This document shows, in pieces, positions 18,429 through 26,435 of a stretch of DNA of 60,420 nt (its first letter is position 1; every line of letters starts with the position of its first letter). The position numbers were made by a program, and so were the translations under genes. The notes under the pieces are model-generated. The model was not told the DNA's origin. It saw only the letters and a program-made list of their open reading frames with translations, and ran no database searches. Origin of the DNA: JAJDIA01 sp031555145 (GTDB lineage: Bacteria; Bacteroidota; Bacteroidia; Bacteroidales; Tannerellaceae). The stretch lies in NCBI GenBank assembly GCA_031555145.1, contig JAVBUR010000048.1, forward strand, positions 1 to 60,420, written 5' to 3'.

Positions 18429-19253
18429 ATGAAGAAGGTAATTATATATATCCTCCCGGCGCTGTTGATGCTCGCCGGTTGCAACGGCGACACCAAAGAA
18501 GCGCAAGCACAGCTCGATAAAGCCACGGCACTGTATGAACAGAACGAACTGGCAGGTGCCAAAAACGAAATAGACAGTCTCAAGGCGCACTTCCCAAAGG
18601 AATTAAAGGTATTGAAAGAAGGACTGACCTTGATGCGCCAGATCGAATGGAAAGAGGCCGAACGCAACATCGCCTTTATCGACAGCCTCCTCCCCATCCG
18701 CCAGCAGGAAGCCGAAGAACTGGTGAAAGGCTTCGTCTTTGAGAAAGACACCGCCTACGATGAGATCGGCCACTACATCTGGAAACCCCAGACCATCGAA
18801 CGCAACATCGAACGCTCCTACATCCGCTGCGGCGTCAATGAAGAAGGCGAAATGTACCTCGCCAGCGTCTACTTTGGCGCTTCGCCCCTCAAGCATACAG
18901 GTATTAAGCTGAGCACCGGCAACGATGTCTTTACCGAAACCGCCTCTATTCCCTACGACGGTGGCCTCAACTACCGCTTCGAGAACCTTGGCATGACCAC
19001 CGAAGTCGTTACCTACAAGGGCGCCAACGGCAACGATGCCATCAAATTCATCTATGACAATGCCAAAGAGCGTATCAAAATAGTATACACCGGCGGCAAA
19101 GCCTACACCCTCTACATGGCCGACGCCGACAAGAAAGCCCTCGTCGCCACCTACCACCTCGCCACTGTCCTCAGTGACGTCCACCAAATGTCCCTCGCCA
19201 AAAACAAAGCCCTCGGCCGCATGGACTACCTGCGCGGCAAAGGAGTGGAGTGA
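18429..19253 (+). CDS. Lipoprotein, unknown function
   Basis: The 274-residue protein has a lipoprotein signal (MKKVIIYILPALLMLAGC, with the lipid-bearing Cys at 18), so it is membrane-anchored. Residues 25-120 are helical and charged and look like a single TPR-like or coiled-coil unit (AQLDKATALYEQNELAGAKN). The rest is mixed beta and is not recognised. It has its own transcription unit after repeat E3. Confidence 0.7.
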   Translation: MKKVIIYILPALLMLAGCNGDTKEAQAQLDKATALYEQNELAGAKNEIDSLKAHFPKELKVLKEGLTLMRQIEWKEAERNIAFIDSLLPIRQQEAEELVKGFVFEKDTAYDEIGHYIWKPQTIERNIERSYIRCGVNEEGEMYLASVYFGASPLKHTGIKLSTGNDVFTETASIPYDGGLNYRFENLGMTTEVVTYKGANGNDAIKFIYDNAKERIKIVYTGGKAYTLYMADADKKALVATYHLATVLSDVHQMSLAKNKALGRMDYLRGKGVE

Positions 19254-19390
19254 AGGATTAACACAATAGGGAGATGTTTCTTCTCTACAGCTACTCTCCC
19301 TTTTTTTGATGCCACATGCAACGGCCGCTCCCAGACTGCGTTTGAGCGTGGCATGAGGAGTTTTTCATGCCACTTGTTGTCACCAAAAAT

Positions 19391-19487
19391 CATCCGGATG
19401 TTCGTTTACGAATATTCGAATGTTTTTTTCAAACATCCGAATGTTTGAAAACGATCATTCGGATGTTTTTTTTCAGACATCCGGATG
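19391..19487. repeat. Five palindromes CATYCGRATG at 21-22 bp spacing
   Basis: Copies start at 19391, 19413, 19434, 19456 and 19478. The first and last are CATCCGGATG; the middle ones vary as TATTCGAATG, CATCCGAATG and CATTCGGATG. The outer flanks are themselves inverted (CACCAAAAAT before, TTTTTTGTGCC after). Confidence 0.8.
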
Positions 19488-19517
19488 TTTTTTGTGCCGG
19501 ATGGATCCCGGAAGAAA

Positions 19518-19619
19518 GTTTGTTAGAAGACCTTTTTATGTCTCTTAGAAGACGTACCGGCGTCTTTTAGAAGAGTTTGGAACGTCTTCTAAAAGACCTG
19601 AAACAGTCTGCTAACAAAC
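19518..19619. repeat. Five palindromes GTCTTYTARAAGAC at exact 22 bp spacing
   Basis: Copies start at 19518, 19540, 19562, 19584 and 19606. The two outermost copies are altered in mirror fashion (GTTTGTTAGAAGAC and GTCTGCTAACAAAC), so the array as a whole is also an inverted repeat. Confidence 0.8.
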
Positions 19620-19844
19620 TTTTCAATACGATCCGTTCGTTGCCGATAAAACACGGTCATCTCTGTAAACAAAGACAGTGTTTCTGTCTATGGCATGACG
19701 GTGGCATGAAAAACCCCTCATGCCACGCTCAAACGCAGTCTGGGAGCGGCCGTTGCATGTGGCATCAAAAAAAGGAAAACTACCTGTAGGGGAGCATATT
19801 GGGTCATAAGAGTTTGAAAGTCGATTGGGGGACAACTCATTCTC

Positions 19845-19880
19845 AAGGAGCACAGCGACGCTTCCCTTCACGAGAGGGGA
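19845..19880. repeat. Partial arm of the E-family repeat
   Basis: The sequence AAGGAGCACAGCGACGCTTC followed by a CCTTCACGAGAGG-like mini-hairpin matches the outer half of an E-family arm. The G-rich half and a partner arm are missing. Confidence 0.7.
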
Positions 19881-19882
19881 AA

Positions 19883-19914
19883 CAAGAAAACCCTGCCGGA
19901 GACCGGCAGGGTTT
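19883..19914 (-). terminator. Terminator of S-layer-like gene A
   Basis: The GC-rich hairpin CCCTGCCGG-TCT-CCGGCAGGG is followed by TTTTCTTG on the minus strand, about 45 bases after the gene stop. Nearly the same hairpin, and the CCGTTCCTTCGGGAAC word before it, follow S-layer-like gene B. Confidence 0.85.
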
Positions 19915-19954
19915 CTATGTTTTGTTCCCGAAGGAACGGGTTAATCAGTCAAAC

Positions 19955-22792
19955 TTATTTAACCAAAGCTTTCACTGTTTCACCATTGATCGTTACAAAT
20001 ACAACACCTGCAGGAGCAGAGATTGTTTCGTAGCTTGAACCAATAGTTTTCTTAGCGATTGTCTGGCCTAATACGTTCGTGATAGATACTACCTGATCAG
20101 CAGCACCCTGGATGATAATTCCACCCTGAACACCATAAACCTGGAAGCCAGCTTCCGGATTTTCGTTGTCGGTCGGGAATACATCGGTACCCTTCACTAA
20201 GAAGTTATGAGCATAGCCATTGTTATATAAGTCGTAACCACCTTCAATCCAAACCAAAGTGTTGTTAACAACTCTCAGATAGCATTTTTCTGTAATAGAA
20301 GCATATAAACCTAGTTCAACTTCATTTTCAAGATTCAGTGAACCATTGGCTGTAGTAGCAAATGCGATAGCAGCCGGGCTAACAGTAATATCTTTCAACA
20401 GTGTATCTTTATCCACGGTCAAATCCATAGCAAAGACTTGCAATGTATCAGCATCAGTAGCACCCTTCACGAAAGTAGCTCTGGTTGCTAACGGAGAGAA
20501 CATGTATTTTGCGATAAGATCATCAAAGTTCTCTGCATCTACATCATTTGCATAGCTCAAGAATCCGAACGGATTAGCCAAGAAATACATGATTCCTTCA
20601 GCTTTATCGTCAGCAGACAAAGTATTCTGAGTAGCTACGTAATAAGTCGGTCTTGCTTCATCTTTAGCATCAGCCGGAGTGATATACAAGCCAAACAGAC
20701 TATCAATATAAGTATCAGCCTTAGAAATCACCTGACCCGGGAATTTAATTTCACCGAAGAAAGTATCCGGATTCATTGACAACATCTTACCATCATCTTC
20801 AGCAGATTCTATGTTATAGTGGCCCTTTTCAAAGCTTGCATAGTCAGGAGCAGCTTCTTTTTCCAGATTGAAATAGTTCACATTAGTAGTGCTCTGATTT
20901 TCAATCAACGTACCGGTTTCAACATTAAGAATGATATTGTCATCATTAGCATACATCAAATATTTATCAGCCTGAGAAGTTGAATTAAATGTGAATGTAG
21001 CAGGAGGAGTCATATTATCAAGAACCAACTGGTCATTATCTCCAAAAGTCACATATTTGTTTGTATATTGCTGATACAAATAGTAACCAGCTACAGCCAA
21101 TGTGTCACCCAACTGCAAAGCACCCAGACCGTCTGTTGCACCAGGAATAGTATATACAGTATCATTATAAGCCGGAGCAATCTTGAACTTAGCTGCATCC
21201 GTAGCTGTTGTCTGACCCTTAATGATCAACTGAGCATCTTTATCAATAAATGTATACAAATCCTGAACACCGCTCGTACCTGATTTCAGGTTCAATGTAT
21301 ATGCATAATTTGCAAACTGAGCAGGATCAAAATAGTTTGTAGCCAAGTAGTGTACACCACCAGCTGTAATATCTTCCTGATATTCGAATACAAATTCCAG
21401 ATCAGAACCATCGATACGATATGCCTGAGGATTAGAACCTGTTACGGCATACAAAGGAATATACTGAGCATCATCCGGATAGCCGAGATACCAGTTGTAA
21501 TTACGTTCTGCAATAGCATAGTAACCATCTTCATTGCCTTTCACATACCACTGACCAGCAGGCTGATAAGCAGAAGGAACCGTTTTGTCAAGATCCATCC
21601 CATAAGGATTATCGATCGGATCCTGATTGTCGGGATCTGCATAAAGGTAATACCATTTTCCATCAGCCTTTTTTGTCTTAATGAAGTAAACGCCATCACC
21701 TGTATCCAACTTAGAAGGAGTACCCTTGGTCAGTTTAATAGAAGGTTTTGCACCTTGCAGCGGAACATCATTAGTAATACCGGCAACAGTCAATACGCGA
21801 GTTCCGTCTGTAGAAGAACGAACTACCATTACAGTGTCACCCCACAATGCTTTGCTGAATTTACCGTCATTAGCAAATACCGGAGCATTCTTAACATAGA
21901 TAGTAACATTATCAGTAGCAGGGTCCAATTTGAATTGGAACAAAGCCAAACTGTCAGCAGCAGCGCCAGTTGCATGTTCTGAACCAGTACTAGTTCTGAT
22001 AGAGTCTTTTGCGAAGTTAGCACCATATACATTTTGCTGAGCATCGATAGAGGTACGAGTTGTATCCAACATGAAATACATATCTCTTGTTCCGGCTTTT
22101 TCTGCACCGTATTCCTGTACATATACCCAACCAGTCTTAGCACCGTTAACGATTGAATCCTTTGCAATAAGTTCCTTACCTGCAAAAATATTCTTCGTAT
22201 ACGTTTCACCGAAAGTTAATGAGAAGATAGAAGAACCGCTACCCAAATCCTGAGCGTTCAGAATCATCGTTGTCGGAGCTTCAGAAATCCAAGCAGTAGG
22301 AGTAGCACCAATTGTCAATTCAGGCTCAGTTGTGATTGCATTAGGAATAACTTTCAACCCCCAAGCATTGTCTGTAGTGGTACCATGTTTAAACAAACCA
22401 ACAAGTGCATTTGGAGAAGTATTTACTGTACCCGTAATACCCCAGTTGTCAGCACCTTCAGCAAGTTTCATCACCGGAGGAGTAGCTACTGTAGTAGCGA
22501 AAGACAAAACAGCACCTGTAGCCTTGTTGGTAATCGTATAAGATGTACCGGCAGCAGTTGTTGTACCTTTCATGCTCCACAAAGCATAGTCCATAGCTGC
22601 TTTCGTAGTACCTTTCTCACCTACAATGACAGAGTCTGGTTTTGCTTTACTAATTTGCAGATAATCACCATCTGCGGTCTTCAGGAATGCAAACTTATCC
22701 TTGTGAAGAGCAGGATTGATTTGCGCATTCACAGTAAAAGCGGCGAACAGCATAGCCACGCACGCAATTAGAGTAGAAAACTTTTTGTTCAT
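19955..22792 (-). CDS. S-layer-like surface protein A (DUF6383-type C-terminus)
   Basis: The 945-residue exported protein has a signal peptide (MNKKFSTLIACVAMLFAAFTVNAQ) and a long beta-rich, Thr/Ala/Asp-rich body with repeated phrases such as YYVATQNTLSADDKA and KWYYLYADPDNQD. The tail is typical of this family: GGIIIQGAADQVVSITNVLG, ending in TINGETVKALVK. The NVLGQ-type tail resembles type IX secretion sorting tails, which fits surface export. Parabacteroides carries several such glycoprotein genes, some described as phase-variable. Codon use is AT-richer than in neighbours and suggests high expression. I chose MNKK because gene B has the same start context. Overall sequence is only distantly like B and C outside the ends. 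Confidence 0.85.
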   Translation of the reverse strand: MNKKFSTLIACVAMLFAAFTVNAQINPALHKDKFAFLKTADGDYLQISKAKPDSVIVGEKGTTKAAMDYALWSMKGTTTAAGTSYTITNKATGAVLSFATTVATPPVMKLAEGADNWGITGTVNTSPNALVGLFKHGTTTDNAWGLKVIPNAITTEPELTIGATPTAWISEAPTTMILNAQDLGSGSSIFSLTFGETYTKNIFAGKELIAKDSIVNGAKTGWVYVQEYGAEKAGTRDMYFMLDTTRTSIDAQQNVYGANFAKDSIRTSTGSEHATGAAADSLALFQFKLDPATDNVTIYVKNAPVFANDGKFSKALWGDTVMVVRSSTDGTRVLTVAGITNDVPLQGAKPSIKLTKGTPSKLDTGDGVYFIKTKKADGKWYYLYADPDNQDPIDNPYGMDLDKTVPSAYQPAGQWYVKGNEDGYYAIAERNYNWYLGYPDDAQYIPLYAVTGSNPQAYRIDGSDLEFVFEYQEDITAGGVHYLATNYFDPAQFANYAYTLNLKSGTSGVQDLYTFIDKDAQLIIKGQTTATDAAKFKIAPAYNDTVYTIPGATDGLGALQLGDTLAVAGYYLYQQYTNKYVTFGDNDQLVLDNMTPPATFTFNSTSQADKYLMYANDDNIILNVETGTLIENQSTTNVNYFNLEKEAAPDYASFEKGHYNIESAEDDGKMLSMNPDTFFGEIKFPGQVISKADTYIDSLFGLYITPADAKDEARPTYYVATQNTLSADDKAEGIMYFLANPFGFLSYANDVDAENFDDLIAKYMFSPLATRATFVKGATDADTLQVFAMDLTVDKDTLLKDITVSPAAIAFATTANGSLNLENEVELGLYASITEKCYLRVVNNTLVWIEGGYDLYNNGYAHNFLVKGTDVFPTDNENPEAGFQVYGVQGGIIIQGAADQVVSITNVLGQTIAKKTIGSSYETISAPAGVVFVTINGETVKALVK

Positions 22793-22899
22793 AATCAAAA
22801 AATTAATATTAGTACTAAGTGTATAAAAAATTCTAAATTCATCAAAATCGCAGACATACTTTCCCGCATGGAGCTACCACGCCCACGATATCTTGTTGG

Positions 22900-22929
22900 C
22901 AAAAGTAAGTAATACTTTGATACGCGCAA
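22900..22929 (-). promoter_or_regulatory. Promoter of S-layer-like gene A
   Basis: The minus strand reads TTG, 19 bases, TACTTTTG, a full match to the Bacteroidetes consensus. The whole upstream block (about 22793-23030) matches the block upstream of gene B, including GATATCGTGGGC, AAAATGGATAAGAAAAC and CTTAGTACTAATATTAATTT close to the start. The 5' untranslated region should be about 100 bases. Confidence 0.8.
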
Positions 22930-23153
22930 TTATTTTCAGGGATTTTTTCATGTTTTTTGGCGTTTTCTTATCCATTTTGGGGGATTTAAGGACAAAATCG
23001 GCGGTTTTCGCAACAAAAGGGATTGTTTTGCAAACAAACGGATAGTTGCCAAATGGATAGAGTGCTGTATTTGAAGCGGTTTACCAAGTCATCAAAAGAA
23101 ACAGTTCAAACATATCCGGCACACAGACGGGACAGGTCGAACAGATGCCCATG

Positions 23154-23170
23154 GATTTGTTCGCGCGTAC
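23154..23170. promoter_or_regulatory. 17-base site shared by S-layer upstream regions
   Basis: GATTTGTTCGCGCGTAC is followed by an AT-rich palindrome (GTTAATATTATATTAATA). The same 17 bases occur upstream of gene B at 52894-52910, in the same orientation relative to the gene and at a similar distance. I found no inverted partner between promoter and gene, so inversion cannot be claimed. Confidence 0.6.
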
Positions 23171-23218
23171 GTTAATATTATATTAATATACACCGGTGCG
23201 GGTGATGTCGGAGGCATA

Positions 23219-23584
23219 TCACACCCCTAAAACTATTCCAGCGTCAATGTGCAGGCTTTTGCTGATATTCCGGGCTACCTGCAGGGTCGGTTCGCTCTTG
23301 CCTGTCAATATCTCGCTCACCCTCGAAGGGCTGATACCTAACATATCGGAAAGTTTTTTTTGTGTAAGGTTCATCTCATGCATACGCAGTTTGATCACAT
23401 CTACCAAAGAAGGGATGCCTACCGGATAATGCTCTTCTTCATACTCTGCTACCAGCACAGAAAGAAGTTCCAACTCAATCAGGTTCCTATTTTCTTTGGG
23501 TGTATCATTGCTAACAACGAGAAGGAGTTCTTCTATACGCTCCATCACGACATTATATTCATTTTCGTTACTGATCTGTGCCAT
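23219..23584 (-). CDS. higA: HigA-type antitoxin with helix-turn-helix
   Basis: The 121-residue protein has a C-terminal XRE-type helix-turn-helix (LTQKKLSDMLGISPSRVSEI, about 75-95) and an N-terminal helical region (NENEYNVVMERIEEL), as in HigA antitoxins of the toxin-first kind. It would bind the adjacent toxin and repress the operon. It starts 2 bases after the toxin stop. It lies between mscS A and S-layer gene A. Confidence 0.85.
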   Translation of the reverse strand: MAQISNENEYNVVMERIEELLLVVSNDTPKENRNLIELELLSVLVAEYEEEHYPVGIPSLVDVIKLRMHEMNLTQKKLSDMLGISPSRVSEILTGKSEPTLQVARNISKSLHIDAGIVLGV

Positions 23585-23586
23585 AC

Positions 23587-23883
23587 TCAACAATTTTTAC
23601 AGTCTGTGTTATCATATTCGGCATGCGTACCGATGAACCGAATGTAGACAATCTTTATCTTAAAAATAATAAGAGCAACAAGGCGGTACTTATTCCCTTT
23701 TATATTGAATACATACCTGTCATTTCCTATACTATCCACGCTATTGAACGTTTCTTTTACATCCTCGAATGTATTATCCCAATCCTTTTTTTTCGTTTTG
23801 ATATACCATTCCTCTAAAGCCGTCTTTGCTTCAGCGTGTTTGGCGGAAAATATCGTAATTGCTTTTTTAGTGACTATACGCAT
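23587..23883 (-). CDS. higB: HigB-type mRNA interferase toxin
   Basis: The 98-residue protein fits the HigB/RelE family: HAEAKTALEEWYIKTKKKDW at the N-terminal helices, then NDRYVFNIKGNKYRLVALI and IVYIRFIGTHAEYDN, the usual strand pattern ending in H-x-x-YD. Such toxins cleave mRNA on the ribosome. The start MRIVTKK was chosen because the first 13 residues of the longer reading pass through the operator palindrome. Confidence 0.87.
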   Translation of the reverse strand: MRIVTKKAITIFSAKHAEAKTALEEWYIKTKKKDWDNTFEDVKETFNSVDSIGNDRYVFNIKGNKYRLVALIIFKIKIVYIRFIGTHAEYDNTDCKNC

Positions 23884-23888
23884 AATGG

Positions 23889-23907
23889 TATTATTACCGC
23901 AATAATA
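23889..23907. promoter_or_regulatory. Probable operator of higBA
   Basis: A perfect inverted repeat TATTATT-ACCGC-AATAATA lies 6 bases upstream of the higB start. Autoregulation by the antitoxin at such palindromes is standard for this family. Confidence 0.6.
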
Positions 23908-24083
23908 GCATTCATATTCCAAATAACAAAATATAATTCTATACTTCCGAACGATTTGTATATTCTTAACACATAAATTTTAATCGTACTTGAAGCTTTC
24001 TGTGCTTTCACGAAGAACTCCAAGGATGCTTAAAACAATTAGTGTTTTAAGTTTCGACAAACTTGAAATTTTTTGCATTCTTC

Positions 24084-24155
24084 AGGAGCGCAGCGACGCT
24101 TCCCCTCTTGAGAGGGGGCAGGGGGTGTGTGCCGAGCGACGCGAGCGAGGATTCA
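24084..24155. repeat. Single arm of the E-family repeat (E4)
   Basis: An arm with outer word GGAGCGCAGCGACGC, the CCCCTCTTGAGAGGGG mini-hairpin and GCCGAGCGACGCGAGCGAGG. No partner arm is present. Next to it (24170-24211) is a separate strong hairpin with arms CTATCTCGGC and GCCGAGATAG around CCCCGCCTTTGAAGGCGGGG, a word also found in the core of E6. The rest of 23908-24083 shows nothing clear. Confidence 0.8.
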
Positions 24156-24250
24156 AAAAGGGCACACAACTATCTCGGCTCCCCGCCTTTGAAGGCGGGG
24201 GGCCGAGATAGAGTATTTGCACATTCAAATCCGACAGAATTTGAAAAGGA

Positions 24251-25090
24251 TTACCCCTGTTCTGCCCGGTGCAACGTCAGTTGCGGGAAGGGGAAGGAGA
24301 TGCCTTCGGTGTTGAAGGTGTCGTAGATGAGGCGGTTGGTTTCGAAGTAGACATCCCAGTAGTCGGGGGCTTTGACCCAGACGCGGATGACGACGTTGAC
24401 GCTGCTGGCAGCCAGGGCGTGTAACTGGAAGAAGGGCGCAGGGTCGGTCAGGATACGGGCATCGGCAGCAAGGATATGGTCGACAATGCGGCGTACTTTA
24501 GCGAGGTCGGTGCCGTAGTCGACGCCGATAATCCACTCGATGCGGCGGGTTTCGACATTGAAGTTAGTGACGGCCGTACTGCTCATCGAACCGTTGGGGG
24601 CGTAGACCAGCTTGCCATCAGGGGTGGTGAGGACGGTGTGGAAGATCTGTATCTCTTTGACCGTGCCACCGACATTGGGCGCTTCGATGTAATCGCCTAC
24701 CTTATAGGGTTTGAAGAGGAGAACGATCAGTCCGCCGGCGAAGTTGGACAAGTTACCGCTCAACGCCATACCGACAGCCAAACCGGCCGAGGCCAGCAAG
24801 GCTGCAAAAGAAGTAGTTTCCACACCCAAGGCGCCGACAACGGCAATGATAAGAAGGACGGTCAACGTGATATTGACCAGGCTGGTGGTGAAAGTTCGGA
24901 CGGAAGGCTCGACACGACGTTTGTTTAATATCTTCTTCACCAGCTTGTTGAGGAGGCTGATAAGGAAGCGGCCGACAACGAGGATAATCAACGCCTTGAT
25001 GATGGCAAAGCCCATCGAAGTACCCATTTCCACTAACTTTTCAATCAAGGCCTGTGCCTTGGTGATCTGTTCTGTTTGTAATTCTACCAT
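24251..25090 (-). CDS. MscS-family mechanosensitive channel A
   Basis: The 279-residue protein has N-terminal membrane helices, then the pore helix TM3 region LLASAGLAVGMALSGNLSNF and the KPYKVGDYIE start of the beta domain, as in small-conductance MscS. It would protect the cell on osmotic downshift. It is a close paralog of the channel B gene on the opposite strand, with near identity through the pore region. Its last codons form a hairpin (GCAAC-TGAC-GTTGC) whose stem is kept in the paralog by two synonymous changes. Confidence 0.92.
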   Translation of the reverse strand: MVELQTEQITKAQALIEKLVEMGTSMGFAIIKALIILVVGRFLISLLNKLVKKILNKRRVEPSVRTFTTSLVNITLTVLLIIAVVGALGVETTSFAALLASAGLAVGMALSGNLSNFAGGLIVLLFKPYKVGDYIEAPNVGGTVKEIQIFHTVLTTPDGKLVYAPNGSMSSTAVTNFNVETRRIEWIIGVDYGTDLAKVRRIVDHILAADARILTDPAPFFQLHALAASSVNVVIRVWVKAPDYWDVYFETNRLIYDTFNTEGISFPFPQLTLHRAEQG

Positions 25091-25116
25091 GATAATTCAT
25101 TATTTAATCATTCTCC

Positions 25117-25345
25117 AGCCGGCTTGCCGGCGCTTCCCCTCTTGAGAGGGGGCAGGGGGTGTGTGACGAGCACAGCGAGCGTGAATTAAGAATAGTGTAC
25201 ACCACTACCCCGGCCCCCTCAAAGGCGGAGGCCGTCGCTTGCAACGGTAGGGGGGGGCGAGACATTTTAATACCAAACCCCGCTCGCTTCGCTCGTCACA
25301 CACCCCCTGCCCCCTCTCAAGAGGGGAAGCGCCGGCAAGCCGGCT
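25117..25345. repeat. Inverted-arm repeat element E5
   Basis: Left arm 25117-25182 and right arm 25275-25345, outer word AGCCGGCTTGCCGGCGC. The inner parts differ: CACAGCGAGCGTG on the left, CGAAGCGAGCGGGG on the right. The core holds a degenerate hairpin (GGCCCCCTCAAAGGCGGAGG) related to the cores of E4 and E6. Confidence 0.82.
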
Positions 25346-25449
25346 AAAGAATAAGAATGTTATAAACCGTAACAAAAGTATAAAGTTTTTTTGAAATAGG
25401 GAACGTGAAGGGTTTTTACGTAGTTTTGCAAAAGTTAAGAAAAAGGCAG

Positions 25450-26292
25450 ATGAGGATTAAACATAATAGACTCAAAATAGCGGCGATATTTGCAGGGCTG
25501 CTGGCTGTGAGCCTGAATATGGCAGCACAGAGCTACTCCGAATGGATCGATAAGAGCTATGACTTTCTGGAAAAGAACGACTTGGCGGCTGCAGAGATGT
25601 GTCTGGAAAGTGCCATGAGACAGGAGCCGGGGAATCCGGTCAACTATGCGCTGCTTGGCAACCTGGGCACAATCCAACGGCGGCAAGGGAAATATGAGGA
25701 AGCTTTGATGTCGTATACGACTGCTCTCGGCCGGAAACCCTCGGATGTGACGTTGCTCGAAAACCGGGCGTCGCTCTATGCCCAACTGAGTGAAGTGGAC
25801 AAGGCGATCGGCGATTACACCGTTCTCCTGATGGCACAGCCCGAAAACCAGGATGCGCTTTACTGCCGGGGGCTGCTTTACCTGCAACAACGCGACTTCC
25901 TGAAAGCGGAAGATGACTTCGAAAAGATACTGGACATCAGCAAAGAATCATTGCAGGGACAGGTGGGACATGCCATCCTCGAAAAGATGCGCGGCAACTA
26001 CGATGACAGTGAACAACTCTACAATTACCTCATCGGCCGGATGCCCAACCAATGGTCGCTCTACGAAGGGCGTGCCGACCTCTACTTCCTGATGGGTCGT
26101 AACGGACGGGCAATGGCCGACATCAACAAACTATTTGTCGAAACAACACCGACTGCCGCCCTCTATGTCCTGCGCGGCAAAGTCAAACTTGCCCAATACG
26201 AGAAAACTTCCGCCATAGCCGATTTCCAGAAAGCCCTCGAGATGGGCTACGACTCCATTGTGATCGGGGAGTTGATGAAGATGGCGAAGTGA
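25450..26292 (+). CDS. TPR-repeat protein A, exported
   Basis: The 280-residue protein has a signal peptide (MRIKHNRLKIAAIFAGLLAV, cleavage near MAAQ) and about six TPR units (for example QGKYEEALMSYTTALGRKPS and ADFQKALEMGYDSI). It should be a periplasmic or envelope scaffold. A close paralog, B, lies on the opposite strand 16 kb away, and the upstream DNA is also related (GTTATAAACCGTAACAAAA, then TACGTAGTTTTGC, with a TAnnTTTG -7 element). No enzyme motif is present. Confidence 0.85.
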   Translation: MRIKHNRLKIAAIFAGLLAVSLNMAAQSYSEWIDKSYDFLEKNDLAAAEMCLESAMRQEPGNPVNYALLGNLGTIQRRQGKYEEALMSYTTALGRKPSDVTLLENRASLYAQLSEVDKAIGDYTVLLMAQPENQDALYCRGLLYLQQRDFLKAEDDFEKILDISKESLQGQVGHAILEKMRGNYDDSEQLYNYLIGRMPNQWSLYEGRADLYFLMGRNGRAMADINKLFVETTPTAALYVLRGKVKLAQYEKTSAIADFQKALEMGYDSIVIGELMKMAK

Positions 26293-26310
26293 TCATCAGA
26301 CCATATTTTT

Positions 26311-26420
26311 GCACACAGATGACACAGATTAGACGGATGACCACAGATTATTTTTTCTTTTTTATCTTCAAATAAAATCAAGATCTGTGGTCATCCGTCT
26401 AATCTGTGTTATCTGTGTGC
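26311..26420. repeat. Long hairpin element H1 after TPR gene A and leuB
   Basis: Arms 26311-26348 and 26383-26420 are 38 bases with one mismatch, joined by an AT-rich loop with a T-run and an A-run. The element sits between two converging genes and could end transcription from both. Its inner arm sequence differs from that of H2 but stays paired. Confidence 0.85.
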
Positions 26421-26435
26421 CCTACATGCAAACGT

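Larger units (their letters stand above)
19285..19788. repeat. Large inverted-repeat element A with two phased palindrome arrays
   Basis: Outer arms 19285-19373 and 19701-19788 are inverted copies that share the words TGATGCCACATGCAACGG and CTCCCAGACTGCG and the strings GCGTGGCATGAGG and TTTTTCATGCCAC. Between the arms lie two arrays of palindromes at 22-bp spacing, listed separately. No gene is encoded. It lies between the lipoprotein gene and the end of S-layer gene A. Confidence 0.85.

Noticed and set aside
23585..23593. TTG start for higA three codons upstream
   Set aside because: An ATG with normal spacing after the higB stop is available; the TTG would overlap the toxin gene without support.
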